Assembly (NCBI GenBank): GCA_030836825.1
Contig: JAUPLR010000067.1
Span: forward strand, 1 to 41,519
Length of the DNA stretch: 41,519 bases
Source of the DNA: Campylobacterota bacterium
Lineage (GTDB): Bacteria; Campylobacterota; Campylobacteria; Campylobacterales; Sulfurimonadaceae
Direction: 5' to 3'
Shown: in pieces, positions 24,456-33,327 of the stretch
Layout of the letters: the number at the start of each line of letters is the position of its first letter
How positions within the stretch are numbered: the first letter of the stretch is position 1
The notes under the pieces: model-generated
The model's database searches: none
What the model saw: only the letters and a program-made list of their open reading frames with translations
What the model was told of the DNA's origin: nothing
Program-made: the position numbers and the translations under genes

Positions 24456-26246
24456 TTAGTCCATTTTGAGAACAGACATAAACGCCTCTTGCGGAAGCTG
24501 AACCTTCCCGATTGCCTTCATCCGTTTTTTACCCTCTTTTTGTTTATCGAGAAGTTTACGTTTACGGGAAATATCCCCGCCATAACATTTTGCGGTCACG
24601 TTTTTACCCATCGATTTGACCGTCTCACGGGCAATAACACGATTGCCGATACTGGCCTGAATCGCCACTTCAAAAAGCTGGCGCGGCACAATCTCTTTCA
24701 TATTGCTTACCAACGCTCGTCCGCGATGCTCCGCAGAAGTACGCGGAACGATAACGCTCAACGCATCCACCACTTCACCTGCTACGCGGACATCGAGTTT
24801 GACCAAATCACCCTCACGAAATTCAATAGGGTCGTAGTCAAAGCTCGCGTACCCTTTGGAGGTTGATTTGAGCTTGTCGTAAAAGTCCACAACGATCTCA
24901 TTCATCGGCATGACATAGATGAGCATAACCCGCGTCTCATTGAGATACTCCATCTTCTCCTGCATCCCGCGTTTATTCGTCAATAACGTAATGACATTGC
25001 CCAAATAGTCAGTCGGCGTAATCACCGTTGCGCGCACATACGGTTCTTCGATCTTGTCAATGTGCTGAGGCTCAGGAAGTTCACTCGGATTTTGCACCTC
25101 CACCATCGTCCCGTCGGTTTTATAGACTTTGTAGATAACCGAGGGAGCAGTCGCAATGAGATCGAGATTAAACTCTCGCTCCAACCGCTCTTTGATAACT
25201 TCCATGTGCAGCATCCCCAAAAATCCGACACGAAATCCAAATCCAAGAGCAACGGAAGTTTCGGGTTCATAACTTAAACTGCTGTCGTTGAGTTTGAGCT
25301 TGTCCAATGCATCGCGCACCGCTTCAAACTCATCCGTATCGATCGGGTAGAGCCCCGCAAATACAAACGGTTTCGCAGGAGCATATTCGCCTACCGGCTC
25401 ACGGGCGGGATTTTTCGCATCGGTGATCGTATCACCTACTCGGATACTTCCTACTTCCTTGACACCCAAAATGACGATTCCAATTTCACCGCTTTTGATA
25501 CTTTGCGTTTTTTGACGGCGAAGCGGATGGGGATACATCAGCTCCAATACCGAATGATTCTCATCATTATGCATGAGCTTGATCATCTGTCCCATTTTGA
25601 TCTCACCGTCAAATACACGAACCAGTGCCATAGCCCCCTGATACGCGTCAAACCATGAATCATAGATGATCGCTTTGGTCGTAGCATTTGGATCACCTAC
25701 GGGAGCAGGTATGCGATCCACAATCGCATCGATCAATGTTCTGATCCCTACGCCCGTTTTTGCTGAAATCATCACCGCATCGGTTGCATCGATACCGATC
25801 GTCGTCTCTATCTCTTCAGCGACGCGCTCAGGTTCCGCTGCAGGAAGGTCAATTTTGTTAATAACAGGGATAAGGGTAAGGTTGTTTTCCATTGCCATAT
25901 AGACGTTGGCAATGGTTTGCGCCTCAACCCCTTGTGCCGCATCAACGATCAGCAATGCACCATCGCTGGAAGCAAGCGATTTAGACACTTCGTAGCTAAA
26001 ATCGACATGACCCGGAGTATCGATCAAATTGAGAATGTAATGCTGTCCGTCTTTGACATAATCCAAACGGACACTTTGCGCTTTGATCGTGATCCCACGC
26101 TCTTGCTCGATGTCCATGGTATCCATCATCTGCTTTGAGAGTTCACGATCACTCACGGCTCCGCACTCTTGAATAATACGATCGGCTAACGTACTCTTGC
26201 CGTGGTCGATGTGGGCGATGATTGAAAAGTTGCGAATATTATCCAT
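24456..26246 (-). CDS. lepA: Elongation factor 4 (LepA)
   Basis: This is a 596-residue ribosomal GTPase associated with translation fidelity and ribosome biogenesis. The G1 motif is [13 protein letters not shown] (about 11-23), G3 is DTPGHVDF, and G4 is NKIDLP. The LepA-specific C-terminal domain, with [24 protein letters not shown] (in parts), is intact. Length matches the family (about 595-600). A TATAAT box lies upstream. Confidence 0.97.
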   Translation of the reverse strand: MDNIRNFSIIAHIDHGKSTLADRIIQECGAVSDRELSKQMMDTMDIEQERGITIKAQSVRLDYVKDGQHYILNLIDTPGHVDFSYEVSKSLASSDGALLIVDAAQGVEAQTIANVYMAMENNLTLIPVINKIDLPAAEPERVAEEIETTIGIDATDAVMISAKTGVGIRTLIDAIVDRIPAPVGDPNATTKAIIYDSWFDAYQGAMALVRVFDGEIKMGQMIKLMHNDENHSVLELMYPHPLRRQKTQSIKSGEIGIVILGVKEVGSIRVGDTITDAKNPAREPVGEYAPAKPFVFAGLYPIDTDEFEAVRDALDKLKLNDSSLSYEPETSVALGFGFRVGFLGMLHMEVIKERLEREFNLDLIATAPSVIYKVYKTDGTMVEVQNPSELPEPQHIDKIEEPYVRATVITPTDYLGNVITLLTNKRGMQEKMEYLNETRVMLIYVMPMNEIVVDFYDKLKSTSKGYASFDYDPIEFREGDLVKLDVRVAGEVVDALSVIVPRTSAEHRGRALVSNMKEIVPRQLFEVAIQASIGNRVIARETVKSMGKNVTAKCYGGDISRKRKLLDKQKEGKKRMKAIGKVQLPQEAFMSVLKMD

Positions 26247-26281
26247 ATTTTTGATTATCTCATTTATTTAATATTGTCGTG

Positions 26282-26287
26282 ATTATA
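26282..26287 (-). promoter_or_regulatory. -10 box of lepA
   Basis: A perfect TATAAT on the minus strand lies 35 bases before the lepA start. The 131-base divergent spacer between lepA and galU also holds a plus-strand TACAAT (26343-26348), which could serve galU. Confidence 0.5.
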
Positions 26288-26377
26288 GCGAAAAGCGACT
26301 TACAGAAGGAGATCATTAAGGATAAAGAAAAGGGCAATTGACTACAATCTTCCTATAAATCCAACTCAAAGATATGT

Positions 26378-27217
26378 ATGAAAAAGAAACCTTTGATCGA
26401 CGTATGTCTCTTCCCGGCTGCAGGATACGGAACGCGCTTTTTACCGGCCACAAAATCGATGCCAAAAGAGATGCTTCCAATCCTGACAAAACCTCTCATC
26501 CAATATGGCGTTGAAGAAGCGATGGAAGCCGGCATGAGCACCATGGCGATCGTTACAGGACGAGGGAAACGGGCTATCGAAGATCACTTTGACGTTAGTT
26601 ATGAACTGGAACACCAAATCAAAGGCACCAGCAAAGAGAAGATGCTCGCCGACATACGTCACATCATTGATAAATGCGTTTTTTCATACACGCGACAAAT
26701 TAAAATGAAAGGACTTGGTCATGCCATTTTAACAGGAAAACCCCTTGTGGGCTATCAGCCTTTTGCTGTTATTCTAGCAGACGACCTATGCGTCAACGAT
26801 GCTGAAGGTATTTTATCTCAAATGGTAAAATTGTATGAAAAATACCAATGTTCCATCGTAGCCATTGAAGAGATTGATCCGCAGCAAACCGACAAATACG
26901 GCATTATCGCAGGAGAGGAGATTGAATCTGGGATTTACCGCGTCAGCACCATGGTTGAAAAACCTGCCCCCCAAGATGCTCCAAGCAACCTTGCCATTAT
27001 CGGGCGCTATATTCTTACCCCCGATATCTTTGATATTTTACAAGAAACCAAGCCGGGAAAGGCGGGCGAGATACAAATCACCGATGCCCTGATGGAGCAA
27101 GCGCTTCAAGGTAAGGTTATCGCGTATAAGTTCGAGGGCAAACGCTACGATTGCGGAAGCATAGACGGTTACGTACAAGCAACCGTTGAGCTGTATCATG
27201 AAATGAAGATTAGCTAA
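26378..27217 (+). CDS. galU: UTP-glucose-1-phosphate uridylyltransferase
   Basis: This is a 279-residue enzyme making UDP-glucose for surface polysaccharides. The nucleotide-binding signature LFPAAGYGTRFLPATK (about 11-26) is followed by MPKEMLPI, and VEKPAPQDAPSNLAIIGRY is the conserved sugar-binding region. Length is typical of GalU. Its end overlaps prs, on the opposite strand, by 8 bp. Confidence 0.95.
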   Translation: MKKKPLIDVCLFPAAGYGTRFLPATKSMPKEMLPILTKPLIQYGVEEAMEAGMSTMAIVTGRGKRAIEDHFDVSYELEHQIKGTSKEKMLADIRHIIDKCVFSYTRQIKMKGLGHAILTGKPLVGYQPFAVILADDLCVNDAEGILSQMVKLYEKYQCSIVAIEEIDPQQTDKYGIIAGEEIESGIYRVSTMVEKPAPQDAPSNLAIIGRYILTPDIFDILQETKPGKAGEIQITDALMEQALQGKVIAYKFEGKRYDCGSIDGYVQATVELYHEMKIS

Positions 27218-28145
27218 AAAGAGAATTTACGCTCTCATTGTGATAGACACGGCGAATGACTTCCGCAAACAGCGGCGCAACGCTGATGACTTTAATCTTG
27301 TCACTGTGTCCGCGAAGAACAAGCGTGTTCGAGACCACAAGCTCATCGAGTTCACCGTTATTAATATTATCGTAAGCACTCCCGCTCAAAACTGCATGCG
27401 TAGCACACGCCATGACCGAAGTGGCTCCGCGCTTTTTAAGTGCGGCTGCGGCTTTTATCATTGTTCCCGCAGTATCGACCATATCATCGATCATGATAAT
27501 GTCTTTGCCCTCGACGTCACCGATAATGTTCATCACTTCCGATTCGTTCGCTTTTTCGCGGCGCTTGTCGACGATAACCATCTCAAGACCCAGTTTTTCA
27601 GCAAAGTGGCGCGCTCGTGCAACGCCTCCAATATCCGGAGAAGCAATCACCGGATTAGCAAAATTTTTCGAACTGATATACTCTTGGAAGATGATCGAAC
27701 CGTAGAGATTATCGACGGGAATATCAAAGAAGCCTTGGATTTGACCCGCGTGCAAGTCAATCGTAACGACACGGTCAACCCCTGCTTTTTCGAACATATC
27801 GGCGACAAGGCGTGCCGTAATAGGAACACGAGGCGCAGCTTTGCGATCTTGACGTGCATAGCCAAAATAGGGGACAACCGCTGTAATAGAACTCGCAGAT
27901 GAACGACGAAGGGCATCGGTCATAATGAGCAATTCCATTAAGTTGTCATTGGAAGGAGCACCCGTGCTTTGAATAATAAAGACGTCGCGTCCGCGTACGC
28001 TTTCAGCGATTTGAACGTTTATCTCACCGTCACTAAAGCGCTTTATTTCCGCCTTTGAGAGAGGAACATCGAGTGTTTTACAAACTTCGACCGAAAATTC
28101 GGTACATGCCGAACCGCTGAAAATTTTATATCCGCGCATGCGCAC
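27210..28145 (-). CDS. prs: Ribose-phosphate pyrophosphokinase
   Basis: This is a 311-residue enzyme forming PRPP from ribose-5-phosphate and ATP, the precursor used by the pur, trp and NAD pathways. Signatures include FSDGEINVQI (about 38-47), the PRPP-synthase loop DLHAGQIQGFFDIPVDNL (around 130-147), and the PRPP-binding DMVDTAGTM (about 216-224). Length is standard. It is preceded by its own TATAAT. Confidence 0.97.
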   Translation of the reverse strand: MRMRGYKIFSGSACTEFSVEVCKTLDVPLSKAEIKRFSDGEINVQIAESVRGRDVFIIQSTGAPSNDNLMELLIMTDALRRSSASSITAVVPYFGYARQDRKAAPRVPITARLVADMFEKAGVDRVVTIDLHAGQIQGFFDIPVDNLYGSIIFQEYISSKNFANPVIASPDIGGVARARHFAEKLGLEMVIVDKRREKANESEVMNIIGDVEGKDIIMIDDMVDTAGTMIKAAAALKKRGATSVMACATHAVLSGSAYDNINNGELDELVVSNTLVLRGHSDKIKVISVAPLFAEVIRRVYHNESVNSLFS

Positions 28146-28174
28146 ATCCTCTTGAAAAAGATTTAAGTAACGAA

Positions 28175-28180
28175 ATTATA
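28175..28180 (-). promoter_or_regulatory. -10 box of prs
   Basis: A perfect TATAAT on the minus strand lies 30 bases before the prs start codon, within the 53-base gap after argJ. Confidence 0.5.
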
Positions 28181-28198
28181 ACCTGACATCACTTAGGA

Positions 28199-29386
28199 TT
28201 AGGTTCGATAATCCGCATTTATTTTCACGTATTCATAACCCAAATCGCATCCGTACGCTACAAAACTACCACTATCTAATCCTATATCACAGTGAATGGT
28301 AAACGCCTCTTTTTGCATCACCGCAGCGGCAAACGGTTCCAATTTTTCGTCAAAAAGAAGTTCCCCTTTGTTGTAAACACACACCTCATCAAACCAGATA
28401 CTCAAAGTGCTTTCATCACACTCGATACCGCTGGCACCAATGGTCGAAGCAATACGCCCCCAGTTGGGATCTTGACCAAAAAGAGCCGTTTTAACCAACA
28501 AGGAGTTGCTCAATGCCTTTGCGGCAATTTCTGCTTCACCATTGTCTTTTGCGCCTGTTACGTTGTAGGTGACCAATTTAGTAGCCCCCTCCCCATCGCG
28601 AACCATCTCTTTGGCCAAAAAGAGCATGATTGCTTCCAGTGCTTCTTTAAAAGCTTGCGGATGAAAAGTACCGCTTTGTCCGTTGGCCATCAATAACACC
28701 GTATCGTTGGTCGAGGTATCCCCATCCACACTGGCCGCATTAAACGTGGTATGGGTACACTCATCCAACATTTTTTGCATCGTTACCGCATCAACTAAAG
28801 CATCGGTGGTAATAAAACACAGCATCGTCGCCATTGCGGGATTGATCATCCCTGCACCCTTTGCCATCGCACCGATACGAAATGATTTCCCGTCTTCGAG
28901 TTTCACCTCAAATGCAATGCGTTTTGCAAAGGTATCGGTGGTCATAATCGCTTCAGACGCATTTTTTCCCTCTCGCTTGGTGAGATCAAAATTCATTGCA
29001 CCCTCAATGATTTTAACTTTTGGAAGGCGCACACCGATAACCCCCGTAGAACTCATAACAGGATGTTGTATTTGCGGAAATTTGTCACTAAGGGCATTTA
29101 ACACTTCGTCAATATCCGCTATCCCTGAGGGTCCCGTCATGGCGTTGGCATTTTTGGCATTAATAAGGACAAAATTTCCCTTAAATGCCCCCTTTTTACG
29201 AAAATGCCGTATCGGCGCCGCCGTCATTTTATTGGTAGTAAAAACCGAAGCAATTGCACAGGGAGTGTCCGAATAAATAAACGCCAGATCTTTTGCTCCC
29301 TCTTTTTTAAGACCGATAGCAATGCCATCCGCATAAAAACCTGTAGTAGCGCATACACCGCCGTCGATATTTTCAATGGTATACAT
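28199..29386 (-). CDS. argJ: Bifunctional ornithine acetyltransferase / N-acetylglutamate synthase
   Basis: This is a 395-residue enzyme that recycles the acetyl group in arginine synthesis. It self-cleaves between Ala186 and Thr187 in the motif KGAGMINPAMATML (176-189), with the threonine becoming the catalytic nucleophile. The segments VDGDTSTNDT and DPNWGRI are also family hallmarks. Length is normal. It has a TATAAT box and a GGAG ribosome binding site. Confidence 0.96.
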   Translation of the reverse strand: MYTIENIDGGVCATTGFYADGIAIGLKKEGAKDLAFIYSDTPCAIASVFTTNKMTAAPIRHFRKKGAFKGNFVLINAKNANAMTGPSGIADIDEVLNALSDKFPQIQHPVMSSTGVIGVRLPKVKIIEGAMNFDLTKREGKNASEAIMTTDTFAKRIAFEVKLEDGKSFRIGAMAKGAGMINPAMATMLCFITTDALVDAVTMQKMLDECTHTTFNAASVDGDTSTNDTVLLMANGQSGTFHPQAFKEALEAIMLFLAKEMVRDGEGATKLVTYNVTGAKDNGEAEIAAKALSNSLLVKTALFGQDPNWGRIASTIGASGIECDESTLSIWFDEVCVYNKGELLFDEKLEPFAAAVMQKEAFTIHCDIGLDSGSFVAYGCDLGYEYVKINADYRT

Positions 29387-29416
29387 GAGAAAAACTCCAA
29401 AATGATTAAGTATCGT

Positions 29417-29422
29417 ATTATA
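29417..29422 (-). promoter_or_regulatory. -10 box of argJ
   Basis: A perfect TATAAT on the minus strand lies 30 bases before the argJ start. It sits just beyond the rpmB terminator hairpins. Confidence 0.55.
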
Positions 29423-29454
29423 AGTGGATTTTGTTAAAGTGAAGGAAAGTCAAG

Positions 29455-29498
29455 AGAAAAGATCGGGAAGAACTCCCGAAATGCGTGGGGCACCACGC
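29455..29498 (-). terminator. Tandem-hairpin terminator of rpmB
   Basis: Two perfect hairpins follow the rpmB stop on the minus strand: 6 bp with a 4-base loop (29498-29493 with 29488-29483), then 6 bp with a 5-base loop (29479-29474 with 29468-29463). The second is followed by TCTTTTCTC. Together they should insulate rpmB from argJ. Confidence 0.75.
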
Positions 29499-29504
29499 GG
29501 GAAG

Positions 29505-29693
29505 TTACGAATCTTTTTTAAGAGTACGAAGCTCGGAAGCAGCGATTCTGATTTTTTTCGTGGTTCCGTCTTCAAGCGTAATACGAACAGTGCGAAGGTT
29601 TGGTAAAAAACGACGCTTTGTTCTGTTTTTAGCGTGAGAAACGTTGTTCCCGCTCATTGGGCCTTTACCGCTAATAGCACATCTTCTTGCCAT
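29505..29693 (-). CDS. rpmB: Large ribosomal subunit protein bL28
   Basis: This is a 62-residue basic ribosomal protein. The N-terminal [22 protein letters not shown] and [10 protein letters not shown] segments are diagnostic of L28. It keeps one Cys of the metal-binding pattern seen in some L28 forms. AAGGAG precedes the ATG. It appears monocistronic, with a strong double-hairpin terminator. Confidence 0.97.
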   Translation of the reverse strand: MARRCAISGKGPMSGNNVSHAKNRTKRRFLPNLRTVRITLEDGTTKKIRIAASELRTLKKDS

Positions 29694-29824
29694 TTGAGGC
29701 TCCTTGCGTAAATTTAGGTTGCGAATACTACCTCATCAAACCCAAAGGTTACCTTAAAAGCATTAGCAATGCAATTCTTTTTGCATACATGTCCCATTTC
29801 AAGAATGTTTTAATTTACTCTGAC

Positions 29825-29830
29825 TACAAT
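29825..29830 (+). promoter_or_regulatory. -10 box of the HDOD-CheX operon
   Basis: TACAAT predicts transcription from about 29837, which supports the GTG at 29861 as the first usable start codon of the HDOD gene. Confidence 0.45.
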
Positions 29831-29860
29831 AAACATAAAAATACTGGATGCATACCTACC

Positions 29861-30658
29861 GTGATTACAGCAGAAGAAATAGCCCTTTATATAGAAAAAA
29901 TCCCTCCGGCCCCTGCTGTTGTGCAAGAAGCGCTCAATCATGCCCGTGCAGGTGATTTAACAAAAGCATCAAAAAGCGCATCGGAAGACCCCGCTTTGAG
30001 GCTGTATCTCAAAACACTTATCAATCGTCCTATCTATGGATTTCGCAATGAAGTCTCCGATGTTGCGCAGATTTTTGGGATACTGGGACTGGGCGCATCA
30101 CAGCAAACCCTCTATAACTATCTGCTGAGTTTGTTAACTCCGAAAAAATGGGAACTCTTTTCCCTCACCAATCATCAGTTTTATGACCTGCAAGCCTCCA
30201 TCAGTAAACATTGGGAAGCAATATTGGTTCATCTTAAGATCAATGACAAAGAGATCCAAAGTGCCATTTCCCTTATCCCTGCAAGCATTATTGTATGTGA
30301 AGCACTCTTTGCAAAACGTAAAACCGAAGTAGCTCAATTACGCTGCGTAAAAGCTCTTGATTTCAACACCATACTTTTTCGACTCAGCGGCAGTGATCTT
30401 TTTGATCTGTCTGGGGAAATAGCGCGCAAATGGGAAATGCCTGAGCGCATTTCAAAGCTCATCAAATCCGCTTCAGGAATGGACCAAACGCTTACGGGAC
30501 AAGAACGTGTTCTTGCGCAGTGGATGCATTTACTCCTCTTTTATGAACTAAGCCAAAGCGCCTTTGTCAGTGCGGGACTCAATGAATTCATAGATTTTAA
30601 AATCGAGTTTGTCCAAGACATCTACGAATCTTTTGCACAGGTGGTGCAAAACACATGA
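29861..30658 (+). CDS. HDOD-domain signalling protein
   Basis: This is a 265-residue protein whose N-terminal two thirds match an HDOD domain, an HD-related helical fold without phosphohydrolase residues, used in bacterial signalling. It begins ITAEEIALYIEKIPPAPAVVQEAL and continues with SASEDPALRLYLKTLIN and IFGILGLGASQQTLYNYLLS, which follow HDOD spacing. The frame stays open another 58 codons upstream, but a TACAAT box falls inside that stretch, so GTG at 29861 is preferred. It overlaps the CheX-domain gene by 4 bp, implying that the two products work together, possibly in chemotaxis or surface behaviour. Confidence 0.75.
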   Translation: MITAEEIALYIEKIPPAPAVVQEALNHARAGDLTKASKSASEDPALRLYLKTLINRPIYGFRNEVSDVAQIFGILGLGASQQTLYNYLLSLLTPKKWELFSLTNHQFYDLQASISKHWEAILVHLKINDKEIQSAISLIPASIIVCEALFAKRKTEVAQLRCVKALDFNTILFRLSGSDLFDLSGEIARKWEMPERISKLIKSASGMDQTLTGQERVLAQWMHLLLFYELSQSAFVSAGLNEFIDFKIEFVQDIYESFAQVVQNT

Positions 30659-32049
30659 GAGCGGTAGTAAAAGGACGTATCGGAATTTTTTATCTCCAAG
30701 GATTCTTGGATGGCAATAATGCGCCGAGTTTTTTAACCATAGAGGATGTCAAAGCGACTGAGGATCTTAATGTTGACATGCTTCTTGTTTCTTTGAAAAA
30801 AGTGATCTTTTTCAATAAAAATGGCCTTGAAGTATTTGTTAAGCTGTTATCCACCATTCGCAATCAAAAACACATAATCGTCGGATTTTGTGATTACGAT
30901 CACGCAAAATTCAATGCTATCAATACTTTTTTCAAAGACGAACTCAATTTTTCCTTATTTAAAACCCAAGAGATTGCCGAGCTTTTCACTTCCAGTAACA
31001 AGGGTGAATCCAGAACGGTTTTGCTGTACAATGAAGACTCGTCACAACGTTCGGCAATGGCAATCGAGCTCTTCGATTATGGTCACAACCCGATCATGGC
31101 ACAAAGCAAACATGAATTTGAAGAGAAAAAGAAAGCTTCAGAGCTCTACTACGCTATTATTGAAGATACTAACCTTGGTGTTTATGGACAAAAGGTAGCT
31201 ACCCGTGTTACCGGAAATGCTATTATTTATACCATATCCCATTTTTTAGATGCCGAAATAAATGATACCTTCAATCTCTCTTATCATCTAAACTCTTTGA
31301 ATGTTGGCTTCCGCCTCTTTATCTTTGATGCCTATAAAGTCATCTCGATGAATGTGCACGCACTCAATTTTTTCACCAAACTGGCCTCTGCCGCTGCTGA
31401 ATACAATGCCTCGATCTGTTTTGTTGGGCTCTCGTTTGAGAAAACACCCGAGAGTTTTAAGAACGATCTCGAAGATGCCGGATTGATGTTTTTTGACAAC
31501 ATGGATGATATTCTCAAGAACAAAGAGCTGTTAGAAGAACTCGGTGCTGGCGGCGGAGTTACCGCTAAAAAAAGCCGTTCCCTCAACAAAGCGCTTGTTA
31601 ACGAGCTACCCCTTTTTATAGAAGCTACCGTGAGCACGATCGCCATGATGACCAATGCTGCGGCTACTAAAAACTCCGTTAATATCCAAACATTGACGAT
31701 TCCCAATACACAGGACCAATACGCCAGTTCTATTGGATTTTATGGAGACATTGACGGCTTAATCATCCTTGTATTTCCTAAAAGTATTGCCAAAAAAGCA
31801 TGCGAATTGCTGATTGGGGACCCAGACGCAAGCGAAGAAGAGGTCCTCGATTCTTTGGCCGAATTTGTAAATATCATCGGAGGACGCGCTAAGGTGCTCT
31901 TGTCAAGCAACAAGCACGTTTTGGACATAACCCTCCCCAGAACCTATTCCGACATTAAGACTCTGATGGAAATAGCGCACGATAAAAAAGGGGTACAAGT
32001 TGACCTGACTTTTGAGGGTGAACGCTTTATCTTTTTCCTAACACGGTGA
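30655..32049 (+). CDS. Multidomain STAS / receiver-like / STAS / CheX phosphatase protein
   Basis: This is a 464-residue cytosolic protein with four parts. Residues 1-105 look like a STAS domain. About 117-185 resemble a degenerate receiver (TVLLYNEDSSQRS) with no clear phosphorylation pocket. About 186-300 look like a second STAS domain. About 305-464 is a CheX domain (LPLFIEATVSTIAMMT, then GFYGDIDGLIILVFP). The CheX/CheC phosphatase signature is present as Asp399, Glu403 and Asn406 in DSLAEFVN with Pro428 downstream, so it should dephosphorylate CheY-type proteins. The STAS and receiver assignments are by eye. It is coupled to the HDOD gene by a 4-bp overlap. Confidence 0.75.
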   Translation: MRAVVKGRIGIFYLQGFLDGNNAPSFLTIEDVKATEDLNVDMLLVSLKKVIFFNKNGLEVFVKLLSTIRNQKHIIVGFCDYDHAKFNAINTFFKDELNFSLFKTQEIAELFTSSNKGESRTVLLYNEDSSQRSAMAIELFDYGHNPIMAQSKHEFEEKKKASELYYAIIEDTNLGVYGQKVATRVTGNAIIYTISHFLDAEINDTFNLSYHLNSLNVGFRLFIFDAYKVISMNVHALNFFTKLASAAAEYNASICFVGLSFEKTPESFKNDLEDAGLMFFDNMDDILKNKELLEELGAGGGVTAKKSRSLNKALVNELPLFIEATVSTIAMMTNAAATKNSVNIQTLTIPNTQDQYASSIGFYGDIDGLIILVFPKSIAKKACELLIGDPDASEEEVLDSLAEFVNIIGGRAKVLLSSNKHVLDITLPRTYSDIKTLMEIAHDKKGVQVDLTFEGERFIFFLTR

Positions 32050-32068
32050 ATAAAGCTCCCTTTTTCGC

Positions 32069-32074
32069 TAAAAT
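32069..32074 (+). promoter_or_regulatory. -10 box of rpe
   Basis: TAAAAT lies 28 bases before the rpe start in the 52-base gap after the CheX gene. Confidence 0.35.
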
Positions 32075-32101
32075 AGCATAAAAATATTCAAGGGTTCCCT
32101 C

Positions 32102-32743
32102 ATGCTCATTGCCCCAAGCGTTCTCTCCGCCGATTTTGGAAATTTAGCACGTGATGTTCGTGCCATTTGCGATGCTGGATGCGATCTGGTCCATGTCGAT
32201 ATCATGGATGGCCACTTTGTTCCCAACATGACGCTTGGGCCTGTTGTTGTCAGTGCCATCGCGAAAGCCGCCACCAAGCCTCTGGATATTCATCTTATGG
32301 TAGAAAATAACACTTTTTTTGTCGATCTTTTCGCTCCCCTAAAACCTGAATTTATTACTTTTCACATCGAAGAAGAAAAAAATCCGCACAGGCTCGTTCA
32401 ATACATACGCTCATTGGGTATTAAACCGGGGATCGTTCTTAATCCGCACACTCCTGCGGAAGCGGCTGAGTATTTGCTGAGTGATGTGGATATGGTACTC
32501 GTTATGAGCGTCAATCCAGGTTTCGGCGGTCAAAAATTCATCCCTACCGTTGTGGAAAAAATTAAACGTTTAAAAACGCTTCGTGATCGGATCAATCCAA
32601 CGTGTCTTATAGAAATAGACGGAGGAGTAGGAAGCAGCAATATCCATCTCTTGAAAGATGCCGGTGTTGACGTCTGTGTCGCCGGAAGCTATGTATTTGG
32701 TGCCGATGATTATAAAACAGCTATTGATGCTCTTCGCGTATGA
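32102..32743 (+). CDS. rpe: Ribulose-phosphate 3-epimerase
   Basis: This is a 213-residue TIM-barrel enzyme interconverting ribulose-5-phosphate and xylulose-5-phosphate. Metal-binding motifs HVDIMDGHFVPNMT (about 35-48) and LDIHLMV are intact, as are VNPGFGGQKF (phosphate loop) and EIDGGVG. Length is standard. It overlaps trpF by 4 bp. Confidence 0.97.
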   Translation: MLIAPSVLSADFGNLARDVRAICDAGCDLVHVDIMDGHFVPNMTLGPVVVSAIAKAATKPLDIHLMVENNTFFVDLFAPLKPEFITFHIEEEKNPHRLVQYIRSLGIKPGIVLNPHTPAEAAEYLLSDVDMVLVMSVNPGFGGQKFIPTVVEKIKRLKTLRDRINPTCLIEIDGGVGSSNIHLLKDAGVDVCVAGSYVFGADDYKTAIDALRV

Positions 32744-33327
32744 GAGTCAAAATATGCGGCATAACGTCTCTAAAAGATGCGCAATGTGCCATTGATGCGG
32801 GAGCGGATGCTTTAGGCTTTGTTTTTTATCCGCAGTCCCCTCGATACATTACCCCTGATGATGCGCATAGCCTTATCCAAGCCCTTCCCCCTTTTATCGA
32901 GAAAGTAGCCCTTTTTGTAAATGAAACGCCCCAAACCATCCGCAGCGTCTGCCTTTCTACGGGCTGTACCCTAGCACAAATCCATTTTGACGTGACGGAC
33001 TCTTTTTTCCAAACCCTAGAATTTCCATCGCTTCGGGTTATTCGTGCGCAATGCAAAGAAGACATCCTCCAATACTGCGATCACTACCGCCTCGTTGATG
33101 CCTATTGTGAAGGGTACGGCGGTAGCGGGAAACGCCTCAATATTGAATGGTTTGAGGGCGTTGATTGTTCAAAAATCATCCTTGCAGGGGGATTAGATTC
33201 TCATAATGTTGCCTCACTCAAATCCTATGGCTTCTATGGGGTGGATGTCAGCAGTGGCGTTGAAGCCTCAAAAGGGGTCAAAGATCCATTCCTTGTGCGT
33301 TCTTTTATTAGGGAGGCAAAATCGTGA
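32740..33327 (+). CDS. trpF: Phosphoribosylanthranilate isomerase
   Basis: This is a 195-residue TIM-barrel enzyme of tryptophan synthesis. The catalytic Cys is in VKICGIT (3-9), and ADALGFVFYPQSPRY follows. The second catalytic acid lies in the DAYCEGYGGSGK region, and the phosphate loop in LAGGLDSHNV. It is slightly short for the family (about 200-205) but complete. The other trp genes are not in the window. It overlaps rpe and the exonuclease gene by 4 bp each. Confidence 0.95.
   Translation: MRVKICGITSLKDAQCAIDAGADALGFVFYPQSPRYITPDDAHSLIQALPPFIEKVALFVNETPQTIRSVCLSTGCTLAQIHFDVTDSFFQTLEFPSLRVIRAQCKEDILQYCDHYRLVDAYCEGYGGSGKRLNIEWFEGVDCSKIILAGGLDSHNVASLKSYGFYGVDVSSGVEASKGVKDPFLVRSFIREAKS

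Noticed and set aside
28683-29276. Long open frame antisense to argJ
   Set aside because: It is an antisense shadow of a clear enzyme gene, compositionally biased and without start signals.
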